A stretch of 64,000 bases of DNA, taken from the NCBI GenBank assembly GCA_016786705.1, contig JAEUVV010000006.1, positions 248,001-312,000 on the forward strand, written 5' to 3'. Position numbers and translations under genes: made by a program. Position 1 is the first letter of the stretch. Each line of letters starts with the position of its first letter. Source of the DNA: Taibaiella sp. (GTDB lineage Bacteria > Bacteroidota > Bacteroidia > Chitinophagales > Chitinophagaceae). Below the pieces are notes generated by a model. It had not been told where the DNA came from and made no database searches. It was given only the letters and a program-made list of their open reading frames with translations. Below, one piece after another: positions 16,759-24,836 of the stretch.

Positions 16759-17400
16759 ATGTACCTTATGGATGCCCGGCTGCTTTGGCTTTTTTTATCC
16801 GGCCTTATATATATATCCTGCAATACCGCGACTCCTGTAAAAGAGCCTGTAGCGAACCTGCAGGCAGGGAAATATTTTGCAGCACAGGTCCGGGATGGTG
16901 ACCTGGTGCTCCGCCTGGGCAATGATATTACCAGTAATATGCTGGCCCAGTTAAACCCGGAAGATAAGCGTTTTTCCCATATCGGCATATGTTTTATTGA
17001 AAACGGCGCAAAAATGGTCTACCATAGCCTGGGATCGGAATACGGTGCGCATAACTACTTACGTAAAGACAGCCTGGCCGTCTTTTTTAACCTGGCGGAC
17101 AACTTATCTATAGGCTATGCCCGTGCAAACTTAGATGCCGGTACCAGGCAAAGGATCCATGACACCCTGGAACAATGGTACCAAATGCAAATCCCGTTTG
17201 ATATGGATTTTGACTGGAAAAGTGATGATAAAATGTATTGCAGCGAAATGGTAGCCAAAGCTATTATGCGGGGCAATAAAGCGCTCTATATCCCGGTAAC
17301 CGACACCCTGGGCCGCCAGTATTATGCTATTGATAATATACTGAACACTTTAACCCTGGATACACTGGCTTATTATAGCCGCTCCCTGCGGAAGCGCTAG
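16759..17400 (+). CDS. YiiX/YebB-like NlpC/P60 cysteine hydrolase, lipoprotein
   Basis: The 213-residue protein has a lipoprotein-type signal (LIYISC, C21). The circularly permuted papain-like fold shows a GDLVLRLG strand, catalytic His in RFSHIGICF (H74) and catalytic Cys in KMYCSEMVAKA (C161). Relatives are amidases acting on peptidoglycan peptides or lipid-linked substrates; the substrate is unknown. A -7 box TAGCTTTG (16743-16750) ends only 8 nt before the ATG. The ATG at 16768 is an alternative start. It may be co-expressed with the lipoprotein gene downstream. Confidence 0.8.
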   Translation: MYLMDARLLWLFLSGLIYISCNTATPVKEPVANLQAGKYFAAQVRDGDLVLRLGNDITSNMLAQLNPEDKRFSHIGICFIENGAKMVYHSLGSEYGAHNYLRKDSLAVFFNLADNLSIGYARANLDAGTRQRIHDTLEQWYQMQIPFDMDFDWKSDDKMYCSEMVAKAIMRGNKALYIPVTDTLGRQYYAIDNILNTLTLDTLAYYSRSLRKR

Positions 17401-17465
17401 TTTCCCGGCAATTTTATTACATTTGCAAGGTAAAAATGCATTTTACAGCATTAAGAAATGATCAA

Positions 17466-17948
17466 ATGAACAAATTCTTAGGTATTTTATTATTATTTTC
17501 GACCCTATTGTTTAGTTCCTGTGAAAAAAACACGGCAGAGAGCGTAGCTGAGCGTTTCGCGGTGGCTTATCACAACATGGACTTCAGCACTGCAAAGTCA
17601 CTGGCAACTGAAAACAGCGCCAAACAGCTGGACTTATTCGCTCAAATGGCAGAAAGTATGCCTTCAGAAGCCAAAGAAGACGCGAAAAAGGTAATTATTA
17701 CCATGGGCAAAGGCCAGGAGAACGGGGATAAAGCGACTTACTATTACACACCATCAGACAACCCGGTACCTCAAAAAATAAACCTGGTTAAAGTCAATGG
17801 AAAATGGAAGGTAGAGTGGAATAAAGATAAAGAGATAGAAGATGCCAAAAGAGCCGCGGAAGGGCAAACGGCCCCTGTAAACCAGGAAGCAGCTCCTGCA
17901 GACTCTCCGAGCGTCGACATAAAGATCGGCGACGGAAACATGGAATAA
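17466..17948 (+). CDS. DUF4878-like lipoprotein
   Basis: This envelope lipoprotein has 160 residues if started at ATG 17466, which places the signal MNKFLGILLLFSTLLFSSC with its lipobox Cys directly at the N terminus. An in-frame ATG at 17436 would add ten unlikely residues. The NTF2-like body (ESVAERFAVAYHNMDFSTAKSLATENS, then KVNGKWKVEWNKD) matches DUF4878, a family of unknown function. The C-terminal 35 residues are Ala/Pro/Gln-rich and low complexity. A -7 box TACATTTG is at 17418-17425. It stands 37 bp upstream of murI. Confidence 0.75.
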   Translation: MNKFLGILLLFSTLLFSSCEKNTAESVAERFAVAYHNMDFSTAKSLATENSAKQLDLFAQMAESMPSEAKEDAKKVIITMGKGQENGDKATYYYTPSDNPVPQKINLVKVNGKWKVEWNKDKEIEDAKRAAEGQTAPVNQEAAPADSPSVDIKIGDGNME

Positions 17949-17985
17949 GGCTGCATACCATTTTATCATTACACTTTATCAAAAC

Positions 17986-18807
17986 ATGGCATCTTTAGGA
18001 ATTTTTGACTCCGGCTATGGCGGGCTTACCGTCTTCAAGGCGATCCGTGAGCTGATGCCGGAATATGATTATATTTACCTGGGCGACAATGCAAGGGCTC
18101 CTTACGGCAACTTAAGCTTTGCTACCGTCTATGAATACACCCTTGAATGTGTCACCTGGTTGTTCAATCAGGGTTGCGACCTGGTCATTCTTGCCTGCAA
18201 CACGGCATCGGCCAAGGCATTACGCAATATACAGCAGAAAGACCTGCACCGCTTTCCCGGCAAACGGGTTTTAGGGGTGATAAGGCCTACAGCAGAGGTC
18301 ATCGGTGACTTTACTACCCAAAAACACATCGGCGTACTGGGTACCGAAGGCACAGTACAATCGGGTTCCTACCTGATAGAGATCGATCGCTTTCACCCGG
18401 AACTTAAGGTCGTGCAGCATGCCTGCCCGCTCTGGGTACCCCTTATAGAAGCCAATAATTTCGATTCGGAAGCAGCGCGGGCCATCATTAAATCGGATAT
18501 CGATGCTATATTGAAAGAAGATGAAAAGATCGACGCCTTATTACTGGCTTGTACTCATTATCCTTTAATTAAAGAAGTGATACAACAATTTCTGCCGGAA
18601 CACGTTAATATCATCAGCCAGGATGTATTAGTGGCAGAAAGTCTTAAAGATTACCTGCACAGACATCCTGAACTGGAAAGCAAACTGGCTAAAACAGAAA
18701 GGAAACAGTTCTTTACAACCGGTGATCCTGCTGATTTTGAAGCACATACGTACTTGTTTTTTGGAAACAATATTGAGGCACAGCAAGTTAAACTTGTAAA
18801 CAAATAG
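17986..18807 (+). CDS. murI: Glutamate racemase
   Basis: This enzyme converts L- to D-glutamate for peptidoglycan without a cofactor. It is full length at 273 residues. The two catalytic cysteines are C71 (ILACNTASAKAL) and C189 (LLACTHYPLIKE), with D8 in FDSGYGG and the loop YLGDNARAPYGN. Two OmpH/Skp genes follow, a pairing often seen in Bacteroidota. The bamA gene usually associated with that group is not present. No clear promoter lies directly upstream, so it may share the transcript of the DUF4878 gene. Confidence 0.97.
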   Translation: MASLGIFDSGYGGLTVFKAIRELMPEYDYIYLGDNARAPYGNLSFATVYEYTLECVTWLFNQGCDLVILACNTASAKALRNIQQKDLHRFPGKRVLGVIRPTAEVIGDFTTQKHIGVLGTEGTVQSGSYLIEIDRFHPELKVVQHACPLWVPLIEANNFDSEAARAIIKSDIDAILKEDEKIDALLLACTHYPLIKEVIQQFLPEHVNIISQDVLVAESLKDYLHRHPELESKLAKTERKQFFTTGDPADFEAHTYLFFGNNIEAQQVKLVNK

Positions 18808-18827
18808 TGAAAGTTTGACTATTTAGC

Positions 18828-18857
18828 TTGTTATCCATTAAACTTAAACTAATTTCG
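18828..18857 (+). promoter_or_regulatory. Promoter of the first ompH-like gene
   Basis: TTG (18828-18830), 19 bp, then TAATTTCG (18850-18857), one base off TAnnTTTG. It lies 34 bp before the ATG at 18892, so the chaperone genes can be expressed independently of murI. Confidence 0.5.
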
Positions 18858-18891
18858 GGCATCAAAGCACCGTTTTGAACCAAAATAAAAT

Positions 18892-19410
18892 ATGAAGATG
18901 AAAAAAATAATTCTTGGAGCAGTTTTTGTTTTATGCTCAGGTGTAGCTGCAATGGCTCAGAAATACTGCGTGATTGATTCTAAATATATCTTAGATAAAG
19001 TTCCGGAATATGCTACTGCACAAAAGCAGCTGGACAATCTTTCTGAAGGCTGGCAAAAAGAAGTGGATGCTAAAATGGAAGCGGTAGACCAGATGTACAA
19101 AAGCTACCAGGCCGAACGTGCCATGTTGAATGAAAGCATGCGTGCAAAGCGTGAAGCGGAAATCGTTGCTAAAGAAAAAGAGGCCAAAGACCTGCAAAAG
19201 AAATATTTCGGCTATGAAGGCGAATTGTTCAAAAAACGCCAGACGATGATCAAACCTATCCAGGACCGCGTATTTAATACCGTACAACAGTACGCTACCA
19301 GCAGAGGCTTTGATATCGTTTATGATAAATCGGGTGGTATTACTGTTTTCTACGCTGATCCCAAACTGGATAAAAGCGAAGAGGTGATTAAACTGATAAA
19401 CAAAAAATAA
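18892..19410 (+). CDS. OmpH/Skp-family periplasmic chaperone (copy 1)
   Basis: A 172-residue protein with a cleaved signal peptide (ends AAMAQ, residue 23). A short beta strand KYCVIDSKYILDKVPEY is followed by long charged coiled-coil helices and a closing GFDIVYDKSGGITVFYADPKLD strand. This is the Skp architecture of tentacle-like trimers that hold unfolded outer-membrane proteins. A second, diverged copy follows 44 bp later. Confidence 0.9.
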   Translation: MKMKKIILGAVFVLCSGVAAMAQKYCVIDSKYILDKVPEYATAQKQLDNLSEGWQKEVDAKMEAVDQMYKSYQAERAMLNESMRAKREAEIVAKEKEAKDLQKKYFGYEGELFKKRQTMIKPIQDRVFNTVQQYATSRGFDIVYDKSGGITVFYADPKLDKSEEVIKLINKK

Positions 19411-19413
19411 GCA

Positions 19414-19421
19414 TATATTTG
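19414..19421 (+). promoter_or_regulatory. -7 box of the second ompH-like gene
   Basis: TATATTTG matches TAnnTTTG and lies just after the stop of copy 1, 33 bp before the ATG of copy 2. It suggests a separate internal promoter. No TTG is seen at -33. Confidence 0.4.
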
Positions 19422-19454
19422 CAAACCTGTAAACTAATATTATAATTATAAAAC

Positions 19455-20003
19455 ATGAAGAAATTCATCTTAATGGCGGCAGTAGGTCTATTTGTGTCGC
19501 TTGGTGTTAACGCACAAAAAATGGGTTACCTGAACTCAACACAATTATTAATGTCTCTGCCGGCTTATGAGAAAGCAGGTAAAGATTTGCAAGCTTATGC
19601 TAAAACATTTGAAGAAGCTTTCGCTACAATGCAGAAAGACTACCAGACAAAAGTAGCTGCCTACCAGAAAGAGTTTAATACAATGAGTGACGCGATCAAA
19701 GATGCCAAGGGCTCCGAGATCCAGGCCCTGGAAAAAAGAATGATGGAATACCAGGAGAATTCCAATAAAAAAATCGGCGAGAAAGAAGATCAGTTAATGC
19801 AACCAATTACTGCAAGTATTGAGAAAGCCATTAATGATTACGCTAAAGAGAATAACTATGACTATGTATATAAAGCAGAAGCTTTGTTGTATGCTAAAGA
19901 TGCGGATAACATTACTAAAGCTTTAATTACTAAAATGGGTGGTAAAATGACTACAGCTCCGGCTGCAGGCACTAGTGCAACAGGCGCTACTTCCGGAAGA
20001 TAA
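19455..20003 (+). CDS. OmpH/Skp-family periplasmic chaperone (copy 2)
   Basis: A 182-residue protein with signal peptide (ends GVNAQ, residue 21). The core KMGYLNSTQLLMSLPAYEKA, long coiled coil and NNYDYVYKAEALLYAKDADNIT show the Skp fold. The C-terminal tail is Ala/Thr/Gly-rich and low complexity. It is clearly diverged from copy 1, so this is an old duplication. A terminator follows. Confidence 0.9.
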   Translation: MKKFILMAAVGLFVSLGVNAQKMGYLNSTQLLMSLPAYEKAGKDLQAYAKTFEEAFATMQKDYQTKVAAYQKEFNTMSDAIKDAKGSEIQALEKRMMEYQENSNKKIGEKEDQLMQPITASIEKAINDYAKENNYDYVYKAEALLYAKDADNITKALITKMGGKMTTAPAAGTSATGATSGR

Positions 20004-20025
20004 GCTTATTTGCTCTGTTTTAATT

Positions 20026-20060
20026 AAAAGCGCGTTTTGATGGTATCAAAATGCGCTTTT
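20026..20060. terminator. Bidirectional terminator
   Basis: A 16-bp stem starting AAAAGCGC, with one G-U pair and a 3-nt loop, has A and T runs at its ends. It lies between the convergent ompH-like and acyltransferase genes. Confidence 0.85.
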
Positions 20061-20102
20061 ATTATGTCATTGACGCTCCAAATCTTATAGGTTTAAAGCA
20101 GG

Positions 20103-21035
20103 TTACTTTTGCTCAAAGGATTTAATATGACGCTCCGATTTCTCTGGATAGATATCTTTAATGCTCACCAGGATACAGGTTTCTTCCACATCCCCGAAAT
20201 CAGGATTGTTGGCCGTATCAAAAGTGCGCATAGTGTCACTTAAGCTCATATAACTGTTGATCAATGGCGGCACCGCCTCTCCTTTTGATCTTACATAATT
20301 ACTCAGGGTATTGTAGGCCGTTTTATAATCCATACCGGCTATCTCTTGTATAAAACCGCTTACATCAGTCTTTATCGATTCCAGCAATTCCGGCTTTGAG
20401 CGTAACAATCCTTCTTTGTCCGGGAAGCGACTGCGCATAAAAGCCAGTATATGGTCCCGGGCAGCCAGGTCAAATGACTTATACATGGTTACTTTCCCGA
20501 AGAAGTATTCAATATCCGGGTTCAGCACCACCAATGCCCCAAGACCGTCCCATAAATTGTCCAGGCTGAAAAGCGCTTTTTTGCCTCCTTCTTTACCCTG
20601 GTATTTTGGTTGCACAAAGCTTCTGCCCAGCTCGATGGTGGTAGGCAGGTAGTCTTTTACAAACTGCTCTGAGAACTCAAAGTAATGCGTTGTAGAAAGG
20701 TGGATATTTCCCTCTTCATCTATCGCATCTTTACATTTTATATAGCGATAACCACCGATGATCTCTTTGGCATCGGGGTCCCAAACGATCAGTTGCTGGT
20801 AAGCGTGGGTGCCACGGTCATAATCGTCCAGGTCGCAGGCCAGGCCGGTACCGCCGCCACTATCCCTGAAGGCCAGCTCGCGCAGGCGGCCGATCTCCAG
20901 TAAGGTATTGGGTGCCGTAGTATCATTAACTACATACAATTCATTACCGCCCTTATTGGTATATCTTAAAAAAGTCTTTTCATTCAGCTCTTCTGCTAAT
21001 ATTCCTCTCGATATCGGTGCTATAATATCTTCCAT
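20103..21035 (-). CDS. GNAT-fold acyltransferase, OlsB/hemolysin-like (PF13444 type)
   Basis: The 310-residue cytoplasmic protein has a GNAT-like core: LRELAFRDSGGG, LACDLDDYDRGTHAYQQLIVWD, EIIGGYRYI and TIELGRSFVQPKYQ, with an added alpha-helical C-terminal region. This is the pattern of ornithine/glycine-lipid N-acyltransferases (OlsB, GlsB) and autoinducer-synthase-like proteins. In Bacteroides GlsB makes N-acyl glycine, a precursor of glycine and flavolipids. No glsA/olsA-like O-acyltransferase is next to it, so the lipid product is a guess. It is probably transcribed alone. Confidence 0.7.
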   Translation of the reverse strand: MEDIIAPISRGILAEELNEKTFLRYTNKGGNELYVVNDTTAPNTLLEIGRLRELAFRDSGGGTGLACDLDDYDRGTHAYQQLIVWDPDAKEIIGGYRYIKCKDAIDEEGNIHLSTTHYFEFSEQFVKDYLPTTIELGRSFVQPKYQGKEGGKKALFSLDNLWDGLGALVVLNPDIEYFFGKVTMYKSFDLAARDHILAFMRSRFPDKEGLLRSKPELLESIKTDVSGFIQEIAGMDYKTAYNTLSNYVRSKGEAVPPLINSYMSLSDTMRTFDTANNPDFGDVEETCILVSIKDIYPEKSERHIKSFEQK

Positions 21036-21130
21036 TCTATGTCTTGGATTAAAAAAATTTCTTTCTAAATGTAATGTAAAAAAATTGGAACGTATCTGAT
21101 GACAATAATAATATCTCTTGACATGGATGC

Positions 21131-22489
21131 CTATACTTTCTTTGTTCTTTTTAAAGGTGCTTTCTGGGTAAAAAGCAATAAAATAAATCCTATTATAAAG
21201 TAACTGGTCAGCCCGATAATAGCGTTACGCATATCCCCGGTAACCTGCTCGATAAAGGCAAAACTGAACATGCCCAAGACGATAGACATCTTCTCCATCA
21301 CATCATAAAAGCTGAAGTAAGAGGTATTGTCCCGGCTGTCTTCCGGTATTAATTTTGAAAACGTAGACCGACTTAAAGATTGTATACCCCCCATCACAAA
21401 TCCTACCAGGACTGCGATGCCGTAAAATTCATAATTGGTATGGGTAAAGTAGGCCAGTATACAGACGATGACCCAGATAAATATATTGAGCATCAACACT
21501 TTAAAATTTCCCATTTTAGCGGAGAGTTTCGCCATAAGCATGGCGCCTACAATAGCTACCAGCTGGATCATTAGTATGGCCGGGATCAGGTCCTGGGCGC
21601 CCATATCCACCCACTGGCCGTCTACCTGCTTCTTCACCTCCTTACTGCCAAATACCGCCGCCGCCAGCATCACGGTTTGCACCCCCATACTGTAAAAGAA
21701 AAAGGCGGCCAGGTATATTTTCAATTTTGGCATGGTTTGCACCTGCTTCCAAACTTTTTTCAGGGCAGAAAAACTACCTCTTACCGCGTTCTTACCTTTA
21801 GTCCCTATTTTTTCTATCAATGGCTTTGAAGGCAATACCTTAAACGGTACCAAAGCCCAGCCCAGCCACCAGATGCCGACTATGAGGAATGACAACCTCG
21901 AGGCCCAACCCTGGTCCTGATTAAACCAGACTTCATGCTGAAAGACAAACACCAGGCAGATCAGCTGGCAAATGACACAACCGATGTAGCCATAGGCAAA
22001 GCCTTTGGCACTCAAAGCATCCTGCTCGCTTTTTACTGCGATCTCAGGCAGGTAAGCATTATAAAAAACCAGGCTACCGCAATAACCGATCGCGGCAATC
22101 ACGGAAAGTGTAATGCCCCATTCCACTTTGCCGGCGGTAAAAAAGTATAAACCCATACAGGCCATTGCCCCTACAGTGGTAAAAAACTGCATATACTTTT
22201 TCTTATTCCCTCTGGAATCTGCCATAGATGACAGTACCGGTGATAAGATAGCTATGATGAAATAAGCAAAAGCCAGTGCATAATTGAGTAAAGCACTATT
22301 AATAACCTCCCAACCGAAAAAATTCACCTTATCCCCATTGGCCGGATTCCTGGTGACCGCCACATAATAAATAGGAAATATAGTAGAGGTGATCACCAGG
22401 TTATAGGCCGAGTTAGCCCAGTCGTACATCGCCCAGGCCCTGTGTAATTTCTTTTTTTCCGTTATCGGGATCAGTTCAACTCCTTCCAT
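21131..22489 (-). CDS. MFS transporter, UMF1/Atg22-like
   Basis: A 452-residue membrane protein with about 12 helices. The start KLHRAWAMYDWANSAYNLVITSTIFPIYY and GFVMGGIQSLSRSTFSKLIPED are hallmarks of the UMF1 branch of the major facilitator superfamily, related to vacuolar Atg22 amino-acid exporters. The substrate in bacteria is not established. It begins 11 bp after the stop of the sodium symporter gene, so the two are probably one operon. Confidence 0.88.
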   Translation of the reverse strand: MEGVELIPITEKKKLHRAWAMYDWANSAYNLVITSTIFPIYYVAVTRNPANGDKVNFFGWEVINSALLNYALAFAYFIIAILSPVLSSMADSRGNKKKYMQFFTTVGAMACMGLYFFTAGKVEWGITLSVIAAIGYCGSLVFYNAYLPEIAVKSEQDALSAKGFAYGYIGCVICQLICLVFVFQHEVWFNQDQGWASRLSFLIVGIWWLGWALVPFKVLPSKPLIEKIGTKGKNAVRGSFSALKKVWKQVQTMPKLKIYLAAFFFYSMGVQTVMLAAAVFGSKEVKKQVDGQWVDMGAQDLIPAILMIQLVAIVGAMLMAKLSAKMGNFKVLMLNIFIWVIVCILAYFTHTNYEFYGIAVLVGFVMGGIQSLSRSTFSKLIPEDSRDNTSYFSFYDVMEKMSIVLGMFSFAFIEQVTGDMRNAIIGLTSYFIIGFILLLFTQKAPLKRTKKV

Positions 22490-22500
22490 TGAATAATATT

Positions 22501-24054
22501 TTAAGCGACTGCTGCCTCTTGATTACGCTCCTGGCTTACCGCATACAAACCTAAGAATGTGATTAAGCCATTTAAAATGATCAGTTCTACCCCGAATTGA
22601 TATACCGTGTAGGTAGATACGAAATAATTGATCACGTAAGTCATTACCGGGGCCAGCAAAGTAACAGCCAGGATACTGTAGCGTTGCGTAATAGCCCTTT
22701 GGGTAATAATACCGAAGGCAAACAAACCCAATAATGGGCCATAAGTATAACCGGCCACTTCCATAATCAGGTAGACAATCCCTTTATTATTGATCGCTTT
22801 AAAGACCATGATCAATATAAAGAAGATGACAGTAAAGGTGAGGTGTACCCCCATTCTTATTTTCTTTTTCCGCTTTTCTTCCTGTACTTTATTAACAGTT
22901 TCCGGGCTTTTCCCGTTAAAATTTAATATGTCCACGCAGAAAGAGCTGGTCACGGCAGTCAGGGCGCCATCCGCAGAAGGGAATAAGGCGGAGATAAGCC
23001 CGATTACGAAAATAATTGTGATGATACCCGGGAAATGTCCTTGCAGGGAAAGCGCGGGAAACAGGTCGTCCCCCATCACATTGGGTCCTCCCTGTGCTAA
23101 TACAAAACCTGCCGGATTGGTGTAAAATCCGCCTTCTTTCTGCGCGTAGAGGTACAATAAGCCGCCAAGGAATAGGAAGGCGAGGTTAACAAGCAGTAAG
23201 GTGAACGAAAAAGTGATCATGTTCTTTTTCGCGTTTTTTACATTATTTACCGAAATATTTTTCTGCATCATTTCCTGGTCCAGGCCGGTCATGGCAATAG
23301 TAATAAACATACCGCCGAGGATCGTTTTCAGGAAAAATGTTTTTGAATTAGGATCAAGATTCAGCACCCGGGTATAATCGCGGTCGGCCAGCTGGCTGAA
23401 AGCCTGGCCCATGCTCAGGTCCATTTTAGAAAGAATGAAACCAATACAGGCAACTAAACTCAGGATCATGAACGAGGTCTGCAAAGTATCCGTGATCACG
23501 ATCGTTTTCACCCCGCCTTCAAAAGTATAGAGTAATACCATCAGCAACAGTACAGCCGCAGTTACCCAGAAAGGTACGCCCATTTGCTCCAGTAAAAAGA
23601 TTTGTAACACGTTCACCACCAGGTACAGCCTTGCAGTAGCACCGATACCCCTGGAGATGATGAAGAATATAGAACCGATCTTATGTGCTTCTGTATTGAA
23701 CCGCTTGCCCAGGTATGTGTAAATGGAGGTCAGGTTCATCCGGTAGTAAAGGGGTAAAAGAACACCTGCCACGATAAAGTAGCCGATAAAAAAACCTACC
23801 ACCAACATATAATATTCAAAGGCGCCATAAGGATAAGCACCCTCAGTCATTTTACCTACAGTACCCGGTACAGAGATGAAGGTAACGCCACTCAGGCTGG
23901 TCCCGATCATACCAAATGCCACCAACATCCAGTTGGAGCTCCTGTTACCGATAAAAAAAGAATCATTGTTTGAATTCCGGGACGTGTAAAAAGCCACACC
24001 CAGTAGTAATACAAAGTAGGCCAGTATGATGATCAGTATTAAAGTTGAACTCAT
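22501..24054 (-). CDS. Sodium:solute symporter (SSS family)
   Basis: A 517-residue inner-membrane protein with about 13 hydrophobic helices. SSS-family features are GTSLSGVTFISVPGTVG near the N terminus, RYNxNxLxK-like helix 6/7 contacts and PSADGALTAVTSSFCVDI in the Na+-site region. The family moves sugars, amino acids, organic acids or sialic acid with Na+, and the substrate cannot be told. It leads a likely two-gene operon with the UMF1 transporter. Confidence 0.88.
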   Translation of the reverse strand: MSSTLILIIILAYFVLLLGVAFYTSRNSNNDSFFIGNRSSNWMLVAFGMIGTSLSGVTFISVPGTVGKMTEGAYPYGAFEYYMLVVGFFIGYFIVAGVLLPLYYRMNLTSIYTYLGKRFNTEAHKIGSIFFIISRGIGATARLYLVVNVLQIFLLEQMGVPFWVTAAVLLLMVLLYTFEGGVKTIVITDTLQTSFMILSLVACIGFILSKMDLSMGQAFSQLADRDYTRVLNLDPNSKTFFLKTILGGMFITIAMTGLDQEMMQKNISVNNVKNAKKNMITFSFTLLLVNLAFLFLGGLLYLYAQKEGGFYTNPAGFVLAQGGPNVMGDDLFPALSLQGHFPGIITIIFVIGLISALFPSADGALTAVTSSFCVDILNFNGKSPETVNKVQEEKRKKKIRMGVHLTFTVIFFILIMVFKAINNKGIVYLIMEVAGYTYGPLLGLFAFGIITQRAITQRYSILAVTLLAPVMTYVINYFVSTYTVYQFGVELIILNGLITFLGLYAVSQERNQEAAVA

Positions 24055-24080
24055 TTTTTGTTATAGGATTATTTTATCAA

Positions 24081-24110
24081 AAAAAGTACCAAGTAAAATT
24101 GGTACTTTTT
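24081..24110 (-). terminator. Terminator of the POT/beta-barrel operon
   Basis: AAAAAGTACCAA, 6-nt loop, TTGGTACTTTTT: 12-bp arms 20 bp past the stop of the beta-barrel gene on the minus strand, ending in a T run. Confidence 0.8.
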
Positions 24111-24130
24111 ATTCAAATGCATTTAATTAA

Positions 24131-24805
24131 TTAAAACCCGATGCCAAAGCCTATAGTCGGCCTGATACCACCCGCATACGGGCTGGCAACGTTATACTGT
24201 ACACCATTAGAGGCACTTACAGTTTTCTTTGTGTTGTCTTGCAGCACGTCATAGTAAATACCTATATAAGCCGAGACGCGCTCTCCCAGCGGAAGCCTGT
24301 AACCCGCACCTACCAACAGGCTTGGAAGCGTATAATTCAGTTTTACTTTTTCGACTCCACTACCTCCTGCCGTCTGCGCAAAATCAGTCCAGGAGGCATT
24401 GCCCACATGGTATTCAAACTGAGCGTGTGCAAAGAAGCTGGCAATATTATACCGCAGCCAAAGACCGGGAGAAAATAAATGATCATTGGTGGGATAGGTT
24501 TCGTACCTGTTTGTAGTGGTGTTGTAAACTTCCCTGCCATTTTTAATCCGTACATATTGGTAGCCAAGATTAACACCGGCCAGGAAATTCGGGGTTACCT
24601 TGTACCCTACCATAGGTGCCAGGTAGATATAAGTAATTCCTCCCCAGAACCTGCCGTCCAGGCCACCGCCGATGACGATTTTTTGCGGATCAAACCCTTT
24701 TTCTTTAGGTTTGCTACTTCCACCACCGCTATTATAGCGTACTTGCGCCATAGTAGCCAGGCTCAGGGTTAAAAGCAATCCTATAATTCCGATCTTTTTC
24801 ATCAT
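24131..24805 (-). CDS. Outer-membrane beta-barrel protein, function unknown
   Basis: About 224 residues with a signal peptide (MMKKIGIIGLLLTLSLATMAQ). The body has alternating aromatic/polar strands, many Gly and Tyr, and the C terminus IRPTIGFGIGF typical of a last beta strand. It is probably an eight- to ten-stranded outer-membrane barrel. The ATG at 24805 is preferred because the only upstream start, GTG 24823, overlaps a -7 box TATTTTTG (24823-24830). That box lies in the 13-bp gap after the POT gene, so the gene may have its own promoter as well as read-through. Confidence 0.75.
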   Translation of the reverse strand: MMKKIGIIGLLLTLSLATMAQVRYNSGGGSSKPKEKGFDPQKIVIGGGLDGRFWGGITYIYLAPMVGYKVTPNFLAGVNLGYQYVRIKNGREVYNTTTNRYETYPTNDHLFSPGLWLRYNIASFFAHAQFEYHVGNASWTDFAQTAGGSGVEKVKLNYTLPSLLVGAGYRLPLGERVSAYIGIYYDVLQDNTKKTVSASNGVQYNVASPYAGGIRPTIGFGIGF

Positions 24806-24836
24806 TTTCTTGAATTTCAACACAAAAATAAGGCTA

